A stretch of 49,644 nucleotides of DNA, from contig NZ_JAUYTS010000045.1 in assembly GCF_030695085.1 (NCBI RefSeq), forward strand, positions 1 to 49,644. Direction: 5' to 3'. This stretch comes from Falsiroseomonas sp. (lineage in GTDB: Bacteria; Pseudomonadota; Alphaproteobacteria; Acetobacterales; Acetobacteraceae). The notes beneath the pieces are model-generated. The model worked only from the letters and a program-made list of their open reading frames with translations. It did not search any database and was not told where the DNA came from. Both the position numbers and the translations under genes were made by a program. The stretch's first letter is position 1. Every line of letters starts with the position of its first letter. Shown here piece after piece: positions 17,764 through 26,400 of the stretch.

Positions 17764-19089
17764 CTACGCTTTCAGCCGCACCCGCAAGCCCGGGGGCGAT
17801 GTGGCGCTGGCATCCTCCAGCGTCACCGCCAGCCCGTGCAGCTCCGCCACCGCCGCCACCAGCGCCAGGCCGAGGCCGGCACCCTGGGTGCTGCGGGCGG
17901 CGTCCAGCCGGTGGAAGCGGCGGAACACCAGCGATTTTTCGGCATCCGGAATGCCCGGCCCGTCATCCGCCACGATGATCTCGGGGCCGGGCCGCAGCGC
18001 CAGCGAAACGCGGCCACCTTCCCGCCCATGGCGGATGGCGTTCTCCACCAGATTGGCCAGCATCTGCGTCAGCAGGTCGCGGTCGCCCTGCATGGTCACG
18101 CCGGGCGCCAGCGCCGTTTCCAGCACCTGCCCGCGTTCGGCGGCGGCGCTCGCGTAAAGCTCCGCCACCGTCTCCATCACCGCATTCAGGTCGACATGCG
18201 AAAACGCGGCCCGCCTTGCGCCGCTTTCGATCTGGGCGATGCGCAGCAGGGCCGCGAAAATTTCCAGGATGCGGTCGCATTCGGCCACCGCCGCCTCCGC
18301 CTCCGGCCCCTCCAGCGCTTCCAGCCTTTGGCGCAGCCGGGTCAGCGGGGTGCGCAGGTCATGCGCGATGTCATCCGTCACCTGGCGCAGCGCGGCCATG
18401 GTGCCTTCCAGCCGGTCCAGCGTGGCGTTCACGCGCCGGGCCAGCCGGTCGAATTCGTCGCCGCCGGGCCGCGCCAGCAGGCGGGTGCCGAGCCGGCCCT
18501 GCTCCACCTCCGCCAAGGCGCGCTCCATCTCCGCCGCGCGGCGCACCACGCTGCGCCCCACCACCAGCCCACCGCCCAGCGCCAGCAGCAGCGCCGCGCC
18601 CCCCACCCAGCCGGCGGCGCCGAGCAGTTGCGCCTCCAGCTCCCGCACCGGCGCCAGGTCGCGGCCGACCAGCAGGAAATGCCCGGCCGGCAGCGGCGTG
18701 CCGAGCGCCAGCAGCACGCTGTCCTGCGTCGCGGCATCGAGGCCCATGGTCGCCCAGCCGGCGCTGCGCGGGGCGGTGGAGAGGTTGCCCGCGATCCGCC
18801 CGCCATCCGGCCCCGACAGCAGGAAATATTGCGTTCCGCTGCGGTCGGCAGCTATCCGCGCCTCGATCGACAGCGCGATGGAGGCCGCCCCGCCGAGCCT
18901 GCCGGCATTCAGCAGCACCCCGGCATCGCGCTCGATCTCCGCCTGGATCTGCTGGCCCGCGAAGCGGGAGGACGCCCAGAAGCCGATGCCTGCCAGCAGC
19001 ACCGTGCCCAGCAGCGTCAGCACCAGGTGCAGCAGGGTGATGCGGAAGCCGGTGGTGGCCCACCAGCGGGCGGGCTTTTCGCCCGGCAT
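17764..19089 (-). CDS. Two-component sensor histidine kinase
   Basis: Membrane kinase of about 441 residues. TM1 is at about 14-40, a periplasmic sensor of about 100 residues follows, TM2 is about 158-180, then HAMP (about 180-232). The HisKA box has IAHDLRTPLTRLR (phospho-His about 243). The HATPase carries NLVENAIRHG (N box), VADDGPGIPD (G1) and GAGLGLALV (G2). It follows the response regulator gene; the regulator stop lies 4 bases before ATG 19089. ATG 19104 and 19122 are in-frame alternatives overlapping the regulator, so the exact start is uncertain. Position and architecture suggest envelope sensing together with the divergent HtrA. Confidence 0.93.
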   Translation of the reverse strand: MPGEKPARWWATTGFRITLLHLVLTLLGTVLLAGIGFWASSRFAGQQIQAEIERDAGVLLNAGRLGGAASIALSIEARIAADRSGTQYFLLSGPDGGRIAGNLSTAPRSAGWATMGLDAATQDSVLLALGTPLPAGHFLLVGRDLAPVRELEAQLLGAAGWVGGAALLLALGGGLVVGRSVVRRAAEMERALAEVEQGRLGTRLLARPGGDEFDRLARRVNATLDRLEGTMAALRQVTDDIAHDLRTPLTRLRQRLEALEGPEAEAAVAECDRILEIFAALLRIAQIESGARRAAFSHVDLNAVMETVAELYASAAAERGQVLETALAPGVTMQGDRDLLTQMLANLVENAIRHGREGGRVSLALRPGPEIIVADDGPGIPDAEKSLVFRRFHRLDAARSTQGAGLGLALVAAVAELHGLAVTLEDASATSPPGLRVRLKA

Positions 19090-19093
19090 CACA

Positions 19094-19768
19094 TCATGCC
19101 CCATCGGGTGGCCGCGCCACATAGCCGGCGCCGCGCAGGGTATGGATCAGGCTCGGCTCCCCCAGCTTTGCGCGCAGGCGGCTGATATGGGTCTCGACCA
19201 CGCTGGTGCGCGGGTCGAAATGGATGTCCCACACCTGTTCCAGCAGCATGTTGCGCGTCACCACCCGCCCGGCCTGGCGCAGCAGCACCTCCAGCAGCCG
19301 GAATTCCCGCGGTTGCAGGTCGATCCGCTGGCCGGCGCGGGTCACGCTGCGGCGCAGCAGGTCCATCTCCAGATCGGCCACCCGCAACAGGCTGGGCTCC
19401 GCATTGAGCGCCGGGCGGCGGCCGAGCGCATGCACCCGCGCCAGAAGCTCCGCGAAGGCGAAGGGTTTGGCCAGATAGTCATCGGCGCCGGAATCCAGCC
19501 CCTCCACCCGGTCACCCAACCCGGCGCGGGCGGTCAGCATCAGGACAGGGGTGGCGATTCCCGCGCCGCGCAGGGCGCGCACCAGCCCCAGCCCATCGAG
19601 GCCCGGCAGCATGCGGTCCACCACCAGCACGTCATGGCCGCCGCCGATCGCCTCCATCAGCCCGGCGCGGCCATCCGCCACATGGTTCACCAGATGCCCG
19701 GCGCCGGTCAGCCCGCGCGCGATTTCCGCGGCGGTGCCGGCATCATCCTCCACCAGCAGGATCCGCAA
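19094..19768 (-). CDS. OmpR/PhoB family response regulator
   Basis: A 224-residue regulator. Its receiver domain has acidic pocket ED-D (7-9), phospho-acceptor Asp 51 in VVDRMLPGLDG, Thr/Ala in LMLTAR and Lys 101 in LAKPF. The C-terminal winged helix contains LQPREFRLLEVLLRQAGRVVTR, HISRLRAKLGE and HTLRGAGYV. The start is TTG 19768, supported by AAGGAG about 8 bases upstream and by the direct RILLVEDD beginning. It is the first gene of the regulator-kinase operon and diverges from htrA across 111 bases, a good place for its binding site. Confidence 0.93.
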   Translation of the reverse strand: MRILLVEDDAGTAAEIARGLTGAGHLVNHVADGRAGLMEAIGGGHDVLVVDRMLPGLDGLGLVRALRGAGIATPVLMLTARAGLGDRVEGLDSGADDYLAKPFAFAELLARVHALGRRPALNAEPSLLRVADLEMDLLRRSVTRAGQRIDLQPREFRLLEVLLRQAGRVVTRNMLLEQVWDIHFDPRTSVVETHISRLRAKLGEPSLIHTLRGAGYVARPPDGA

Positions 19769-19879
19769 GGCGGCTGCTCCTTCAACCTTACCAATCCGTA
19801 GCCCGGCCGCGAGGCGCCTGTGAGCCAGCCCCCCCAGATCACCACCACGGACCGATCCCGCATCGCAGAGGACCACGCC

Positions 19880-21457
19880 ATGAGCAACACCCCGAAGACC
19901 ACCCCGCGCAGCCGGACCATGCTGGCCGCGGGCCTGCTGTCCCTTGCGCTCGGCACCAGCGCGCTGACCGTGCTGCCCTTCACCGGCCAGGCGCAGACGA
20001 CGCCGGGCCAGACGACGCCGGATACCGCCATCACCCTGCCGCGCCAGGCCGGCCCGGTGGGCTTTGCCGACCTTGCCGCCCGCGTGGCGCCCGCCGTGGT
20101 GCGGGTATCCGTGACCGGCCAGGCCCCGGCCGCGGCGGTGGCGGAGATTCCGCCCGAACTGCGCGGCACCCCGCTGGAGCCCTTCTTCCGCCGCTTCCAG
20201 GAACAGCAGCGCCCCGGCGCGCGGCCTGATGCACGCCAGGGCCAGCGCCCCGGCCAGCCGCCGCAGGGCCAGCCGCCGCAGGGCCGCGCCCGCATGGGCC
20301 AGGGCAGCGGCTTCATCATCGATGCCGCCGGCTACATCGTCACCAACAACCATGTGGTGGGCGATGCCGCCAGCGTGCGCGTGGAACTCGCCGATGGCCG
20401 CGAATTGCCGGCGCGCGTGGTCGGCCGCGACCAGCAGACCGACCTGGCGCTGCTGAAGGTGGAGGCCGGGTCCCCGCTGCCGACGCTGGTCTGGGGCGAC
20501 AGCGATGCGACGCGCGTGGGTGACTGGGTGGTGGCCATGGGCAACCCCTTCGGCCTCGGCGGGTCGGTGACGGCGGGCATCGTCTCCGCCCGCGGCCGGC
20601 AGATCGGTGCCGGGCCGTATGACGACTTCATCCAGACCGATGCGCCGATCAACCCCGGCAATTCCGGCGGCCCGCTGTTCAACGGCAATGGGGAGGTGGT
20701 GGGCATCAACACCGCCATCTACGCGCCCGGCGGCGGCAATGTCGGCATCGGCTTCGCCGTGCCGTCCCGCATGGCGCGCAACGTGATCGCGGACCTGCAG
20801 CGGGATGGCGTGGTGGCGCGCGGCTGGCTCGGCGTGGCGATGCAGCCGATCGACGCCGAACTGGCCGCCGCCCTGGGCCTGCCGAACCAGCGTGGCGCGC
20901 TGGTGGCGGGCGTGGAGCCGAACAGCCCTGCCGCCCGCGCCGGCCTGCGCCCCGGCGACGTGGTGGTGGGCCTGCAAGGCCGGGAGATCGCCACGCCGCG
21001 CGAGCTGGCGATCGCGGTGGCGGAGCTGGAGCCCGAAAGCCGCGCCACCTTCGCCCTGCTGCGCGATGGCGCACGCACCGAACAGGCGGTGACCATCGGC
21101 CTGCGCGAGCAGCCGCAGCAGCAGGCGGAAGCGCAGACCGAGGCCGAGCGCCCCGATTCGCTCGGCCTGCGCCTGGCCCCCGCGCAGCGCGCCCTGCCCA
21201 ACAGCAAGGCCCCGGCTGGGGCTGAAGCGCAGGGCGTGCAGGTGGCCGGTGTCGATCCCGGCAGCGTCGCCGCCACCCGCGGCGTGCGCCCCGGCGACAT
21301 CATCCTGCGCGCCGGTGGCCGCGAGGTCAGCAGCCCGCGCGATGTGATGGAGGCGGTGGCCGCGGCGCGGCGTGAGGGCCGGCCGGCCATCGCCCTGCAG
21401 CTCTCCCGCGAATCGGGCAACGCCTTCGTGGCGCTGCCGCTCGCCGGCCAGGGCTGA
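19880..21457 (+). CDS. HtrA/DegP-type periplasmic serine protease (Do family)
   Basis: A 525-residue protease/chaperone for misfolded envelope proteins. The signal peptide is about 1-39 (hydrophobic 14-33, cleavage near GQAQ). The trypsin-like domain has His 158 (TNNHVV), Asp 188 (QQTDLALL) and Ser 262 (PGNSGGPLF). Two PDZ domains follow at about 310-400 and 425-520. A Gln/Pro/Gly-rich loop (about 109-140) precedes the protease core, corresponding to the flexible LA-loop. ATG 19880 has AGAGGA seven bases upstream; an upstream in-frame GTG at 19820 is less likely. It is divergent from a two-component operon that plausibly controls it. Confidence 0.95.
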   Translation: MSNTPKTTPRSRTMLAAGLLSLALGTSALTVLPFTGQAQTTPGQTTPDTAITLPRQAGPVGFADLAARVAPAVVRVSVTGQAPAAAVAEIPPELRGTPLEPFFRRFQEQQRPGARPDARQGQRPGQPPQGQPPQGRARMGQGSGFIIDAAGYIVTNNHVVGDAASVRVELADGRELPARVVGRDQQTDLALLKVEAGSPLPTLVWGDSDATRVGDWVVAMGNPFGLGGSVTAGIVSARGRQIGAGPYDDFIQTDAPINPGNSGGPLFNGNGEVVGINTAIYAPGGGNVGIGFAVPSRMARNVIADLQRDGVVARGWLGVAMQPIDAELAAALGLPNQRGALVAGVEPNSPAARAGLRPGDVVVGLQGREIATPRELAIAVAELEPESRATFALLRDGARTEQAVTIGLREQPQQQAEAQTEAERPDSLGLRLAPAQRALPNSKAPAGAEAQGVQVAGVDPGSVAATRGVRPGDIILRAGGREVSSPRDVMEAVAAARREGRPAIALQLSRESGNAFVALPLAGQG

Positions 21458-21501
21458 CCGAACGCCGCCCAGCGCCGCTATCGGCGGGTCGGGCGGGAGA
21501 G

Positions 21502-21537
21502 GCGCCGCCGGGTGGGCTGTCAGCCACCCGGCGGCGC
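21502..21537 (+). terminator. Long GC hairpin after htrA
   Basis: A 14-bp stem (GCGCCGCCGGGTGG with CCACCCGGCGGCGC) plus two further pairs beyond a single bulged G encloses a three-base loop, 44 bases past the htrA stop. There is no U-tract. It is probably a 3' hairpin or Rho-assisted terminator separating htrA from the next gene. Confidence 0.5.
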
Positions 21538-21576
21538 GCTACCCTGCGCCGCTGGACGCGGACGGGACCCTTATCA

Positions 21577-22437
21577 ATGAATGCGACTGAGCGGCGACAG
21601 GCCTTCCGGGCGGTGCTTTCCGGCACCGCCTGCGTGCATCCGGCCAGCGTCTTCGACGCCATTTCCGGCCGCATCGCCGCCGATCTCGGCTTCGAGACGG
21701 CCATCCTCGGCGGCTCCGTCGCCTCGCTCGCCGTGCTCGGCGCGCCGGACCACATCATCCTGACGCTGACCGAATTCGCCGACCTGATCCGCCGCATCAC
21801 CCGCGGCGGCGCGCCGCCGCTGATCGTCGATGCCGACCACGGCTACGGCAATGCGCTGTCCGTGATGCGGACGGTGGAGGAACTGGAGGCAGCCGGCGTC
21901 GCCGCCCTGACCATCGAGGATACGCTGCTGCCGCGCCCCTATGGCCCCGACAAGCCCGCGCTGCTGCCGCTGGCGGAGGGGCTGGGCAAGATCCGCGCGG
22001 CGCTGGCCGCGCGGGTCGATCCTTCCCTGGTCATCATCGCCCGCACCTCCGCCCTGTCGGTGACCTCGACGGAGGATGCCGTGGCCCGCGCCCGCGCCTA
22101 TGCCGAGGCGGGCGCCGACGGCATCTTCATCACGGGTCTGACGGACCTCGCCCAGCTCGATGCGCTGCGGGAGGCGACGGGGCTGCCGGTCATCCTGGGC
22201 AATGCGAAGCCCGGCCTCGGCGGGGCTGCTTCCTTCGCGGCGCATGGGGTGCGGGTGGCCTTGCAGGGCCATGCCACCTTCCCGGCGGCGATGCAGGCGG
22301 TGCATGACACGCTGAAGGCGCTGCGCGAGGGCACCGCACCCAAGGATCTGCGCGGGTTGCCGGATGCGGCGGCGACCAGGCGCTGGCAGCGGGATGAGCA
22401 GTACGACGCCGCGATCCGCGATTTCCTCGGCGGGTGA
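21577..22437 (+). CDS. Isocitrate lyase/PEP mutase superfamily protein, oxaloacetate-decarboxylase-like
   Basis: A 286-residue TIM barrel of the PEP mutase/isocitrate lyase superfamily. Metal-site features are VDADHGYGN and the EDT of AALTIEDT, then IIARTSAL and GADGIFITG. The isocitrate-lyase KKCGH catalytic loop is absent; the sequence fits the oxaloacetate decarboxylase (PA4872-like) subgroup, which makes pyruvate and CO2 from oxaloacetate using Mg2+. ATG 21577 starts the family N-terminus (RRQAFRAVL). It is a single gene, convergent with der. Confidence 0.82.
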   Translation: MNATERRQAFRAVLSGTACVHPASVFDAISGRIAADLGFETAILGGSVASLAVLGAPDHIILTLTEFADLIRRITRGGAPPLIVDADHGYGNALSVMRTVEELEAAGVAALTIEDTLLPRPYGPDKPALLPLAEGLGKIRAALAARVDPSLVIIARTSALSVTSTEDAVARARAYAEAGADGIFITGLTDLAQLDALREATGLPVILGNAKPGLGGAASFAAHGVRVALQGHATFPAAMQAVHDTLKALREGTAPKDLRGLPDAAATRRWQRDEQYDAAIRDFLGG

Positions 22438-22455
22438 ACGCCGAGGCGGGGAGGG

Positions 22456-23793
22456 TCAATCCTCCTCGCCGTAGGGATTCTCCGTGCCGCGCAGATGCAG
22501 GCGGATCGGCACGCCCGGCATGTCGAACTTCTCCCGGAAGCTGTTCACCAGGTAGCGGCGGTAATCCTCGGGCAGTTGCTCGGCGCGGGTGCCGAAGACG
22601 GTGATGGTGGGCGGGCGGGCCTTAGGCATGGTGGCGTAGCGCAGCTTGATGCGCTTGCCCTCCACCAGCGGCGGCTGGTGGCGGTCCTTCATGATCTCGA
22701 ACCAGCGGTTCAGCTCGCCGGTCGGCACGCGGCGGTTCCACAATTCATAGACGGTGCGGACCGTCGGCATCAGCTTCTCAAGCCCGCGTCCATTGGCGGC
22801 CGAAAGCGGCACCACCGCGATGCCCTTCATCTGCGCGAAGCTGGCGGTCAGCGTGTCCTCCAGCTTGCGGCGAGTCGCGGTGCGATCCTCCACCGCGTCC
22901 CACTTGTTGAAGGCGATCACCAGGGCGCGGCCCTCGCGCTCCGCCAGCCGGCCGATGCGAAGGTCCTGTTCATCCATGCCCTGGAGGGCATCCACCACCA
23001 GGATCACCACCTCCGCCTCCTTCAGCGCGGCGATGCTGGCCTCGGTGGAGATCTTCTCCAGATGCTTCTCGATGCGGGCCTTCTTGCGCAGGCCGGCGGT
23101 ATCGACCAGCCGGATCGGCCCCTCGGCATCGCGGAATTCGACGCTGATCGCATCCCGCGTCAGCCCCGGCTCCGGCCCGGTAATCATGCGTTCCTCGCCG
23201 ACCAGCGTGTTCAGCAGGGTGGATTTACCGGCATTCGGGCGGCCCAGGATGGCCAGCCGCAGCGGCCTTTCCCGTTCCTCGCCGCGTCCCCGCCGCGGTT
23301 CGGCCTGCAAGCGGTCCCGCACCTCGTCATGCAGATTGCCAAAACCGTCGCCATGTTCGGCGGAGACCGCGATGGGGTCGCCGAGGCCGAGTTCGTAGGC
23401 TTCCATGGCGGATTGCATGCCGAGCCGGCCCTCGGCCTTGTTCGCCACCAGCAGCACCGTGCAGGGCGCCTTGCGCAGCCATTGGGCAAAGGCGCGATCC
23501 GCCGCGGTCAGCCCGGTGCGGACATCGACCACGAACAGCACCAGGTCGGCCTGGCGCAGCGCGCCCTCGCTGCTCGCGGTCATCCGCCCGGCCAGCGTAT
23601 CCGGCGCCGCTTCCTCCAGCCCGGCCGTGTCGATCAGCCGGACGGGGATGCCACCGATCTCGGCTTCGACTTCCTTGCGGTCACGGGTAACGCCGGGGGT
23701 GTCGTCCACCAGCGCGATCTTCCGCCCGGCCAGGCGGTTGAACAGCGAGGATTTGCCCACATTGGGCCGGCCGAGGATGGCGACGGTCTGCAT
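22456..23793 (-). CDS. der: Ribosome biogenesis GTPase Der (EngA)
   Basis: A 445-residue essential GTPase needed for 50S assembly, with two tandem G domains and a C-terminal KH-like domain. P-loops are GRPNVGKS (8-15) and GRPNAGKS (184-191). DTPGVTRD and DTAGLEE mark the first domain, and DTAGLRKKARI and NKWD the second. The C-terminus contains RIKLRYATMPKARPPTI. ATG 23793 begins directly with the P-loop strand. It is downstream of bamB and yfgM on the same strand with a 162-base gap, matching the yfgM-bamB-der order of E. coli. Confidence 0.97.
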   Translation of the reverse strand: MQTVAILGRPNVGKSSLFNRLAGRKIALVDDTPGVTRDRKEVEAEIGGIPVRLIDTAGLEEAAPDTLAGRMTASSEGALRQADLVLFVVDVRTGLTAADRAFAQWLRKAPCTVLLVANKAEGRLGMQSAMEAYELGLGDPIAVSAEHGDGFGNLHDEVRDRLQAEPRRGRGEERERPLRLAILGRPNAGKSTLLNTLVGEERMITGPEPGLTRDAISVEFRDAEGPIRLVDTAGLRKKARIEKHLEKISTEASIAALKEAEVVILVVDALQGMDEQDLRIGRLAEREGRALVIAFNKWDAVEDRTATRRKLEDTLTASFAQMKGIAVVPLSAANGRGLEKLMPTVRTVYELWNRRVPTGELNRWFEIMKDRHQPPLVEGKRIKLRYATMPKARPPTITVFGTRAEQLPEDYRRYLVNSFREKFDMPGVPIRLHLRGTENPYGEED

Positions 23794-23904
23794 GATATTC
23801 CAAAGGTCCCGGCCAGGCGATGCGCGCGGCCGGCCTCCTCATAGCACCGCACGCGCCAAGTTGCGCGCGCTCGCTCGTCATGGCGCCCCGGCGCCCCAAA
23901 GGGT

Positions 23905-23929
23905 CCTCTCCCCCCGGCGGGGCGAGAGG
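23905..23929. repeat. C-run/G-run hairpin in the der-bamB gap
   Basis: CCTCTCCCC and GGGG-C-GAGAGG form a 10-bp stem with one bulge. The arms resemble hairpins at 2283-2315 and 8037-8062, suggesting a small family of dispersed GC hairpins. It lies in the 162-base gap upstream of der, where it could end the bamB transcript. The rest of the gap shows nothing else definite. Confidence 0.4.
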
Positions 23930-23955
23930 TGGGGCGAGAGCGGCGGGGCCGTGCC

Positions 23956-25284
23956 CTACCGCAGCGCCATCAGCGTCCCGTCATCGCCCAGCAGCACCAT
24001 CGTGCCCTGCGCCAGGGCGGCTGGCAGGGTGCTGCCGGAGGATAGCGGCACGCGGCCGGCGATGCTGCCATCGCCCGGCGCCAGCAGCAGCAATTCGCGC
24101 TGGCTGGAGGGGATCATCACGAAGCCGCCGGCCAGGATCGGCGGGCCGAAGCGCGCCGCCTCCCCCCGCCGGCCGCCGGCCGGGGAGGGATCGAGCTCGG
24201 AGACCCAGCGGATGCGGCCATCCTCCCGCCCCACCGCCACCGCTTCCCCGGCGCGGGTGACGGAGAACACCCAGTCGCCGGCCGAAGCCACGCCGGTGCC
24301 GCCGCCGAAGGTCCGTTCCCACAGCCGCCGGCCGCTGCGGAGGTCCACCGCGATGGTGGTGTTCGCCATGCCCGCCGCCAGCACGCGGCCGCGGTCGATC
24401 ACCGGCAGGCCGGTGATGCCGACGATATCGGCCAGGCTGGTGGCACCGATGGTGCCGAGCCCCTCGGACCACAGCAGCCGCCCGTCGGAGGTTCGCACCG
24501 CGGCAAGCTCACCGGTGCCGAAACCGGCCACCACGGCCTCGCCCTCCACCGCCGGAGCGGGCAGGCCGAGCGGCAGGGTGCTGGCCGCCCCGGCGCGATG
24601 CGTCCACAGCCGGCGCCCGTCTTCCGTGGACAGGGCGAGCAGGTGGTTCTCCAGCGTCACCACGAAGATCCGCCCGCCGGCGACGGTCGGCGCGCCGCGG
24701 GTGGGGGAAGGCGTGCGGACACGCCAGCGCACCGCGCCATCCTCCGGCGACAGGGCCAGCACCTCCGCCATGCCGGTCGCCACATACAGCACGCCATCGG
24801 CGAAGGCGGCGCCGCCGCCGACGGTGCCGGCGCTCTCATTCTCCGGCGTCGTCTCCACCCGCCAGCGGCGGCCGCCATCGGCCAGCGCGAAGGCGGAAAC
24901 CTGGCCGGAGGCATCGACGGCATAGACGGTATCGCCGGCGATGATCGGCCCGGCGGTCAGCTGGGACCGGTAGCCGGAGCCGCCGCCGATCGAGGCCCGC
25001 CAGGCCTGGCGCGGCTCCGCGGTGAATTCGGCGTGGCCCGGCGCATGGCTCGGCGGGCCACCGGCCTGCGGCCATTCCGCCAGCGCCGAGGCCGGCGGCA
25101 GCGAAACCGTGCCCGCCGCTCCCGAATCGGCCGCGAGCGGCGGATCGGCGCTCAGCACGCTGCGGCGTTCGCCGGGCAGCGGCACCTTGCGGCTGCCCAT
25201 CAACCCATCGAGGCTGGAGCAGCCCGGCAGCAACGCGGCCGCCCCGAGCAGCGCGGCGCGGCGGGAAACCATGTTCTTCATCAT
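23956..25284 (-). CDS. bamB: Outer membrane assembly lipoprotein BamB (PQQ-like beta-propeller)
   Basis: A 442-residue scaffold lipoprotein of the BAM complex, which inserts beta-barrel proteins into the outer membrane. The signal peptide SRRAALLGAAALLPGC has a lipobox with Cys 22. The rest is an eight-bladed PQQ-like propeller with recurrent motifs such as YAVDASGQVSAF, YVATGMAEVLAL and RLWTHRAGA. The start ATG overlaps the stop of yfgM (ATGA), indicating translational coupling. Neighbourhood yfgM-bamB-der supports the assignment over other PQQ-repeat proteins. Confidence 0.92.
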   Translation of the reverse strand: MMKNMVSRRAALLGAAALLPGCSSLDGLMGSRKVPLPGERRSVLSADPPLAADSGAAGTVSLPPASALAEWPQAGGPPSHAPGHAEFTAEPRQAWRASIGGGSGYRSQLTAGPIIAGDTVYAVDASGQVSAFALADGGRRWRVETTPENESAGTVGGGAAFADGVLYVATGMAEVLALSPEDGAVRWRVRTPSPTRGAPTVAGGRIFVVTLENHLLALSTEDGRRLWTHRAGAASTLPLGLPAPAVEGEAVVAGFGTGELAAVRTSDGRLLWSEGLGTIGATSLADIVGITGLPVIDRGRVLAAGMANTTIAVDLRSGRRLWERTFGGGTGVASAGDWVFSVTRAGEAVAVGREDGRIRWVSELDPSPAGGRRGEAARFGPPILAGGFVMIPSSQRELLLLAPGDGSIAGRVPLSSGSTLPAALAQGTMVLLGDDGTLMALR

Positions 25285-25931
25285 GAGCCGAGCCCTGCCG
25301 CCAGCCGCTGCGCACGTTCGCGCAGCCCGGGTGTTGCCGCCGTATCCGCGGCCAGCGCCTGCAATTGCTGCCGCGCCTCCGCCATATCGCCGCGGCGGAT
25401 GGCCACCAGCGCCGCCATCTCCCGCGCCGGGGCCTGCCAGGCATTGCCCGGCTGGGTCAGCGGCCCGATGCGTGCCGCGAGCTGCGCCGGGTCCACGGTT
25501 TCAAGCCCGTGGCCGACATACAGCAGCGCGGCGAGGTCGCGGTACAGCGCCTCCGCCGCGCTGTCGCGGGCCACCGCGTCCCACAGCGCCAGCGCGGCCT
25601 GGATATCGCCGGTCTCCGCCTTCAGCGCCGCGGCGCGCAACCGGGCCAGGGTGCGGTAGCCATCCGGGGCGGACTGCGCCAGCGTGCTGAACCCCTCCGC
25701 CACCGCAGGCAGGTCCGCCCCGCGTGCTTCGGCGGTGCGGTGCAGGGCCAGGTAGGTCTCGGCGGCGGTGGCGGCCTGCCGCTCATCATTCCAGCGCCAG
25801 GCCTGCCAGCCACCGAAAGCGGCCAGCACCAGCAGCGCCACGCCGAGCGCGACGCCGCCCCAGCGCTTGGCCAGGCGGCGGGTGCGATCGGCGCGGAAAT
25901 CCTCTTCGATCTCGTCGAAGATATCGGGCAC
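25281..25931 (-). CDS. YfgM-type tetratricopeptide membrane protein
   Basis: About 216 residues: a short acidic cytoplasmic N-terminus (DIFDEIEEDF), one transmembrane helix (about 26-44) and a periplasmic alpha-helical TPR-like domain. E. coli YfgM links SecYEG with periplasmic chaperones; its family (UPF0070) precedes bamB in many Proteobacteria. The start is probably GTG 25931, which has GAAGGA six bases upstream; TTG 25937 sits too close to that site. The stop overlaps the bamB start by four bases. Helical pairs such as QAALALWDAVA and EARQQLQALA mark the repeats. Confidence 0.85.
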   Translation of the reverse strand: MPDIFDEIEEDFRADRTRRLAKRWGGVALGVALLVLAAFGGWQAWRWNDERQAATAAETYLALHRTAEARGADLPAVAEGFSTLAQSAPDGYRTLARLRAAALKAETGDIQAALALWDAVARDSAAEALYRDLAALLYVGHGLETVDPAQLAARIGPLTQPGNAWQAPAREMAALVAIRRGDMAEARQQLQALAADTAATPGLRERAQRLAAGLGS

Positions 25932-26013
25932 GGGCAATCCTTCGGTCCGCAGGGGGCCGGACCATAGCGGTCCGTACAGGTCACGTTAAGCCCGGGACCT
26001 TAGCCTCCCGCCC

Positions 26014-26394
26014 ATGCCCCCGCCACCTCACCCCGGAATCGCGCATCCGGCCCGCCCCGGCCGCCGCCGGTTGATGCTGCTGCCGCCCCTGCTTCTGGGG
26101 CTCGGCGGTTGCCAGATCGAGCAGACGATGGGGGCGGCGGCGGGACCGGTGCTGGTGGCCAGCGGCGCCGCCCTGGTGCTGACCGGGCGAACCCCGGTGG
26201 ACCATGTGGCGAGCCTGGTGACGGGGCGGGACTGTTCCGTGGTGCGGCTGGAGCGGCGCGAGGGCTGGTGCGCCCCGCCGCCCACCCCGCCGGCGCCGGC
26301 CGCCTATTGCACCCGTTCGCTCGGCAGCGCCGATTGCTGGACCACGCGCCCCTTCAATGCCGGCCGCCAGGTGGCCGACCCGCCGGCGCCCTGA
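26014..26394 (+). CDS. Small conserved lipoprotein of unknown function
   Basis: A 126-residue protein with a signal of the form GRRRLMLLPP... ending at lipobox LGLGGC (Cys 33). A hydrophobic/glycine stretch follows, then GRDCSVVRLERREGWC and a Cys-containing end (YCTRSL, ADCW). The four spaced cysteines after the lipidation site could form disulphides in the periplasm. The pattern recalls small alphaproteobacterial lipoproteins, but I cannot name a function. The start may be ATG 26014 or 26074. It is divergent from yfgM, and its stop lies six bases from that of the proline-rich protein. Confidence 0.75.
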   Translation: MPPPPHPGIAHPARPGRRRLMLLPPLLLGLGGCQIEQTMGAAAGPVLVASGAALVLTGRTPVDHVASLVTGRDCSVVRLERREGWCAPPPTPPAPAAYCTRSLGSADCWTTRPFNAGRQVADPPAP

Positions 26395-26400
26395 GCGGCC

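Noticed and set aside
19769..20977. N-terminal extension of the response regulator frame
   Set aside because: It is antisense to htrA; the receiver domain begins directly at TTG 19768 with AAGGAG upstream.
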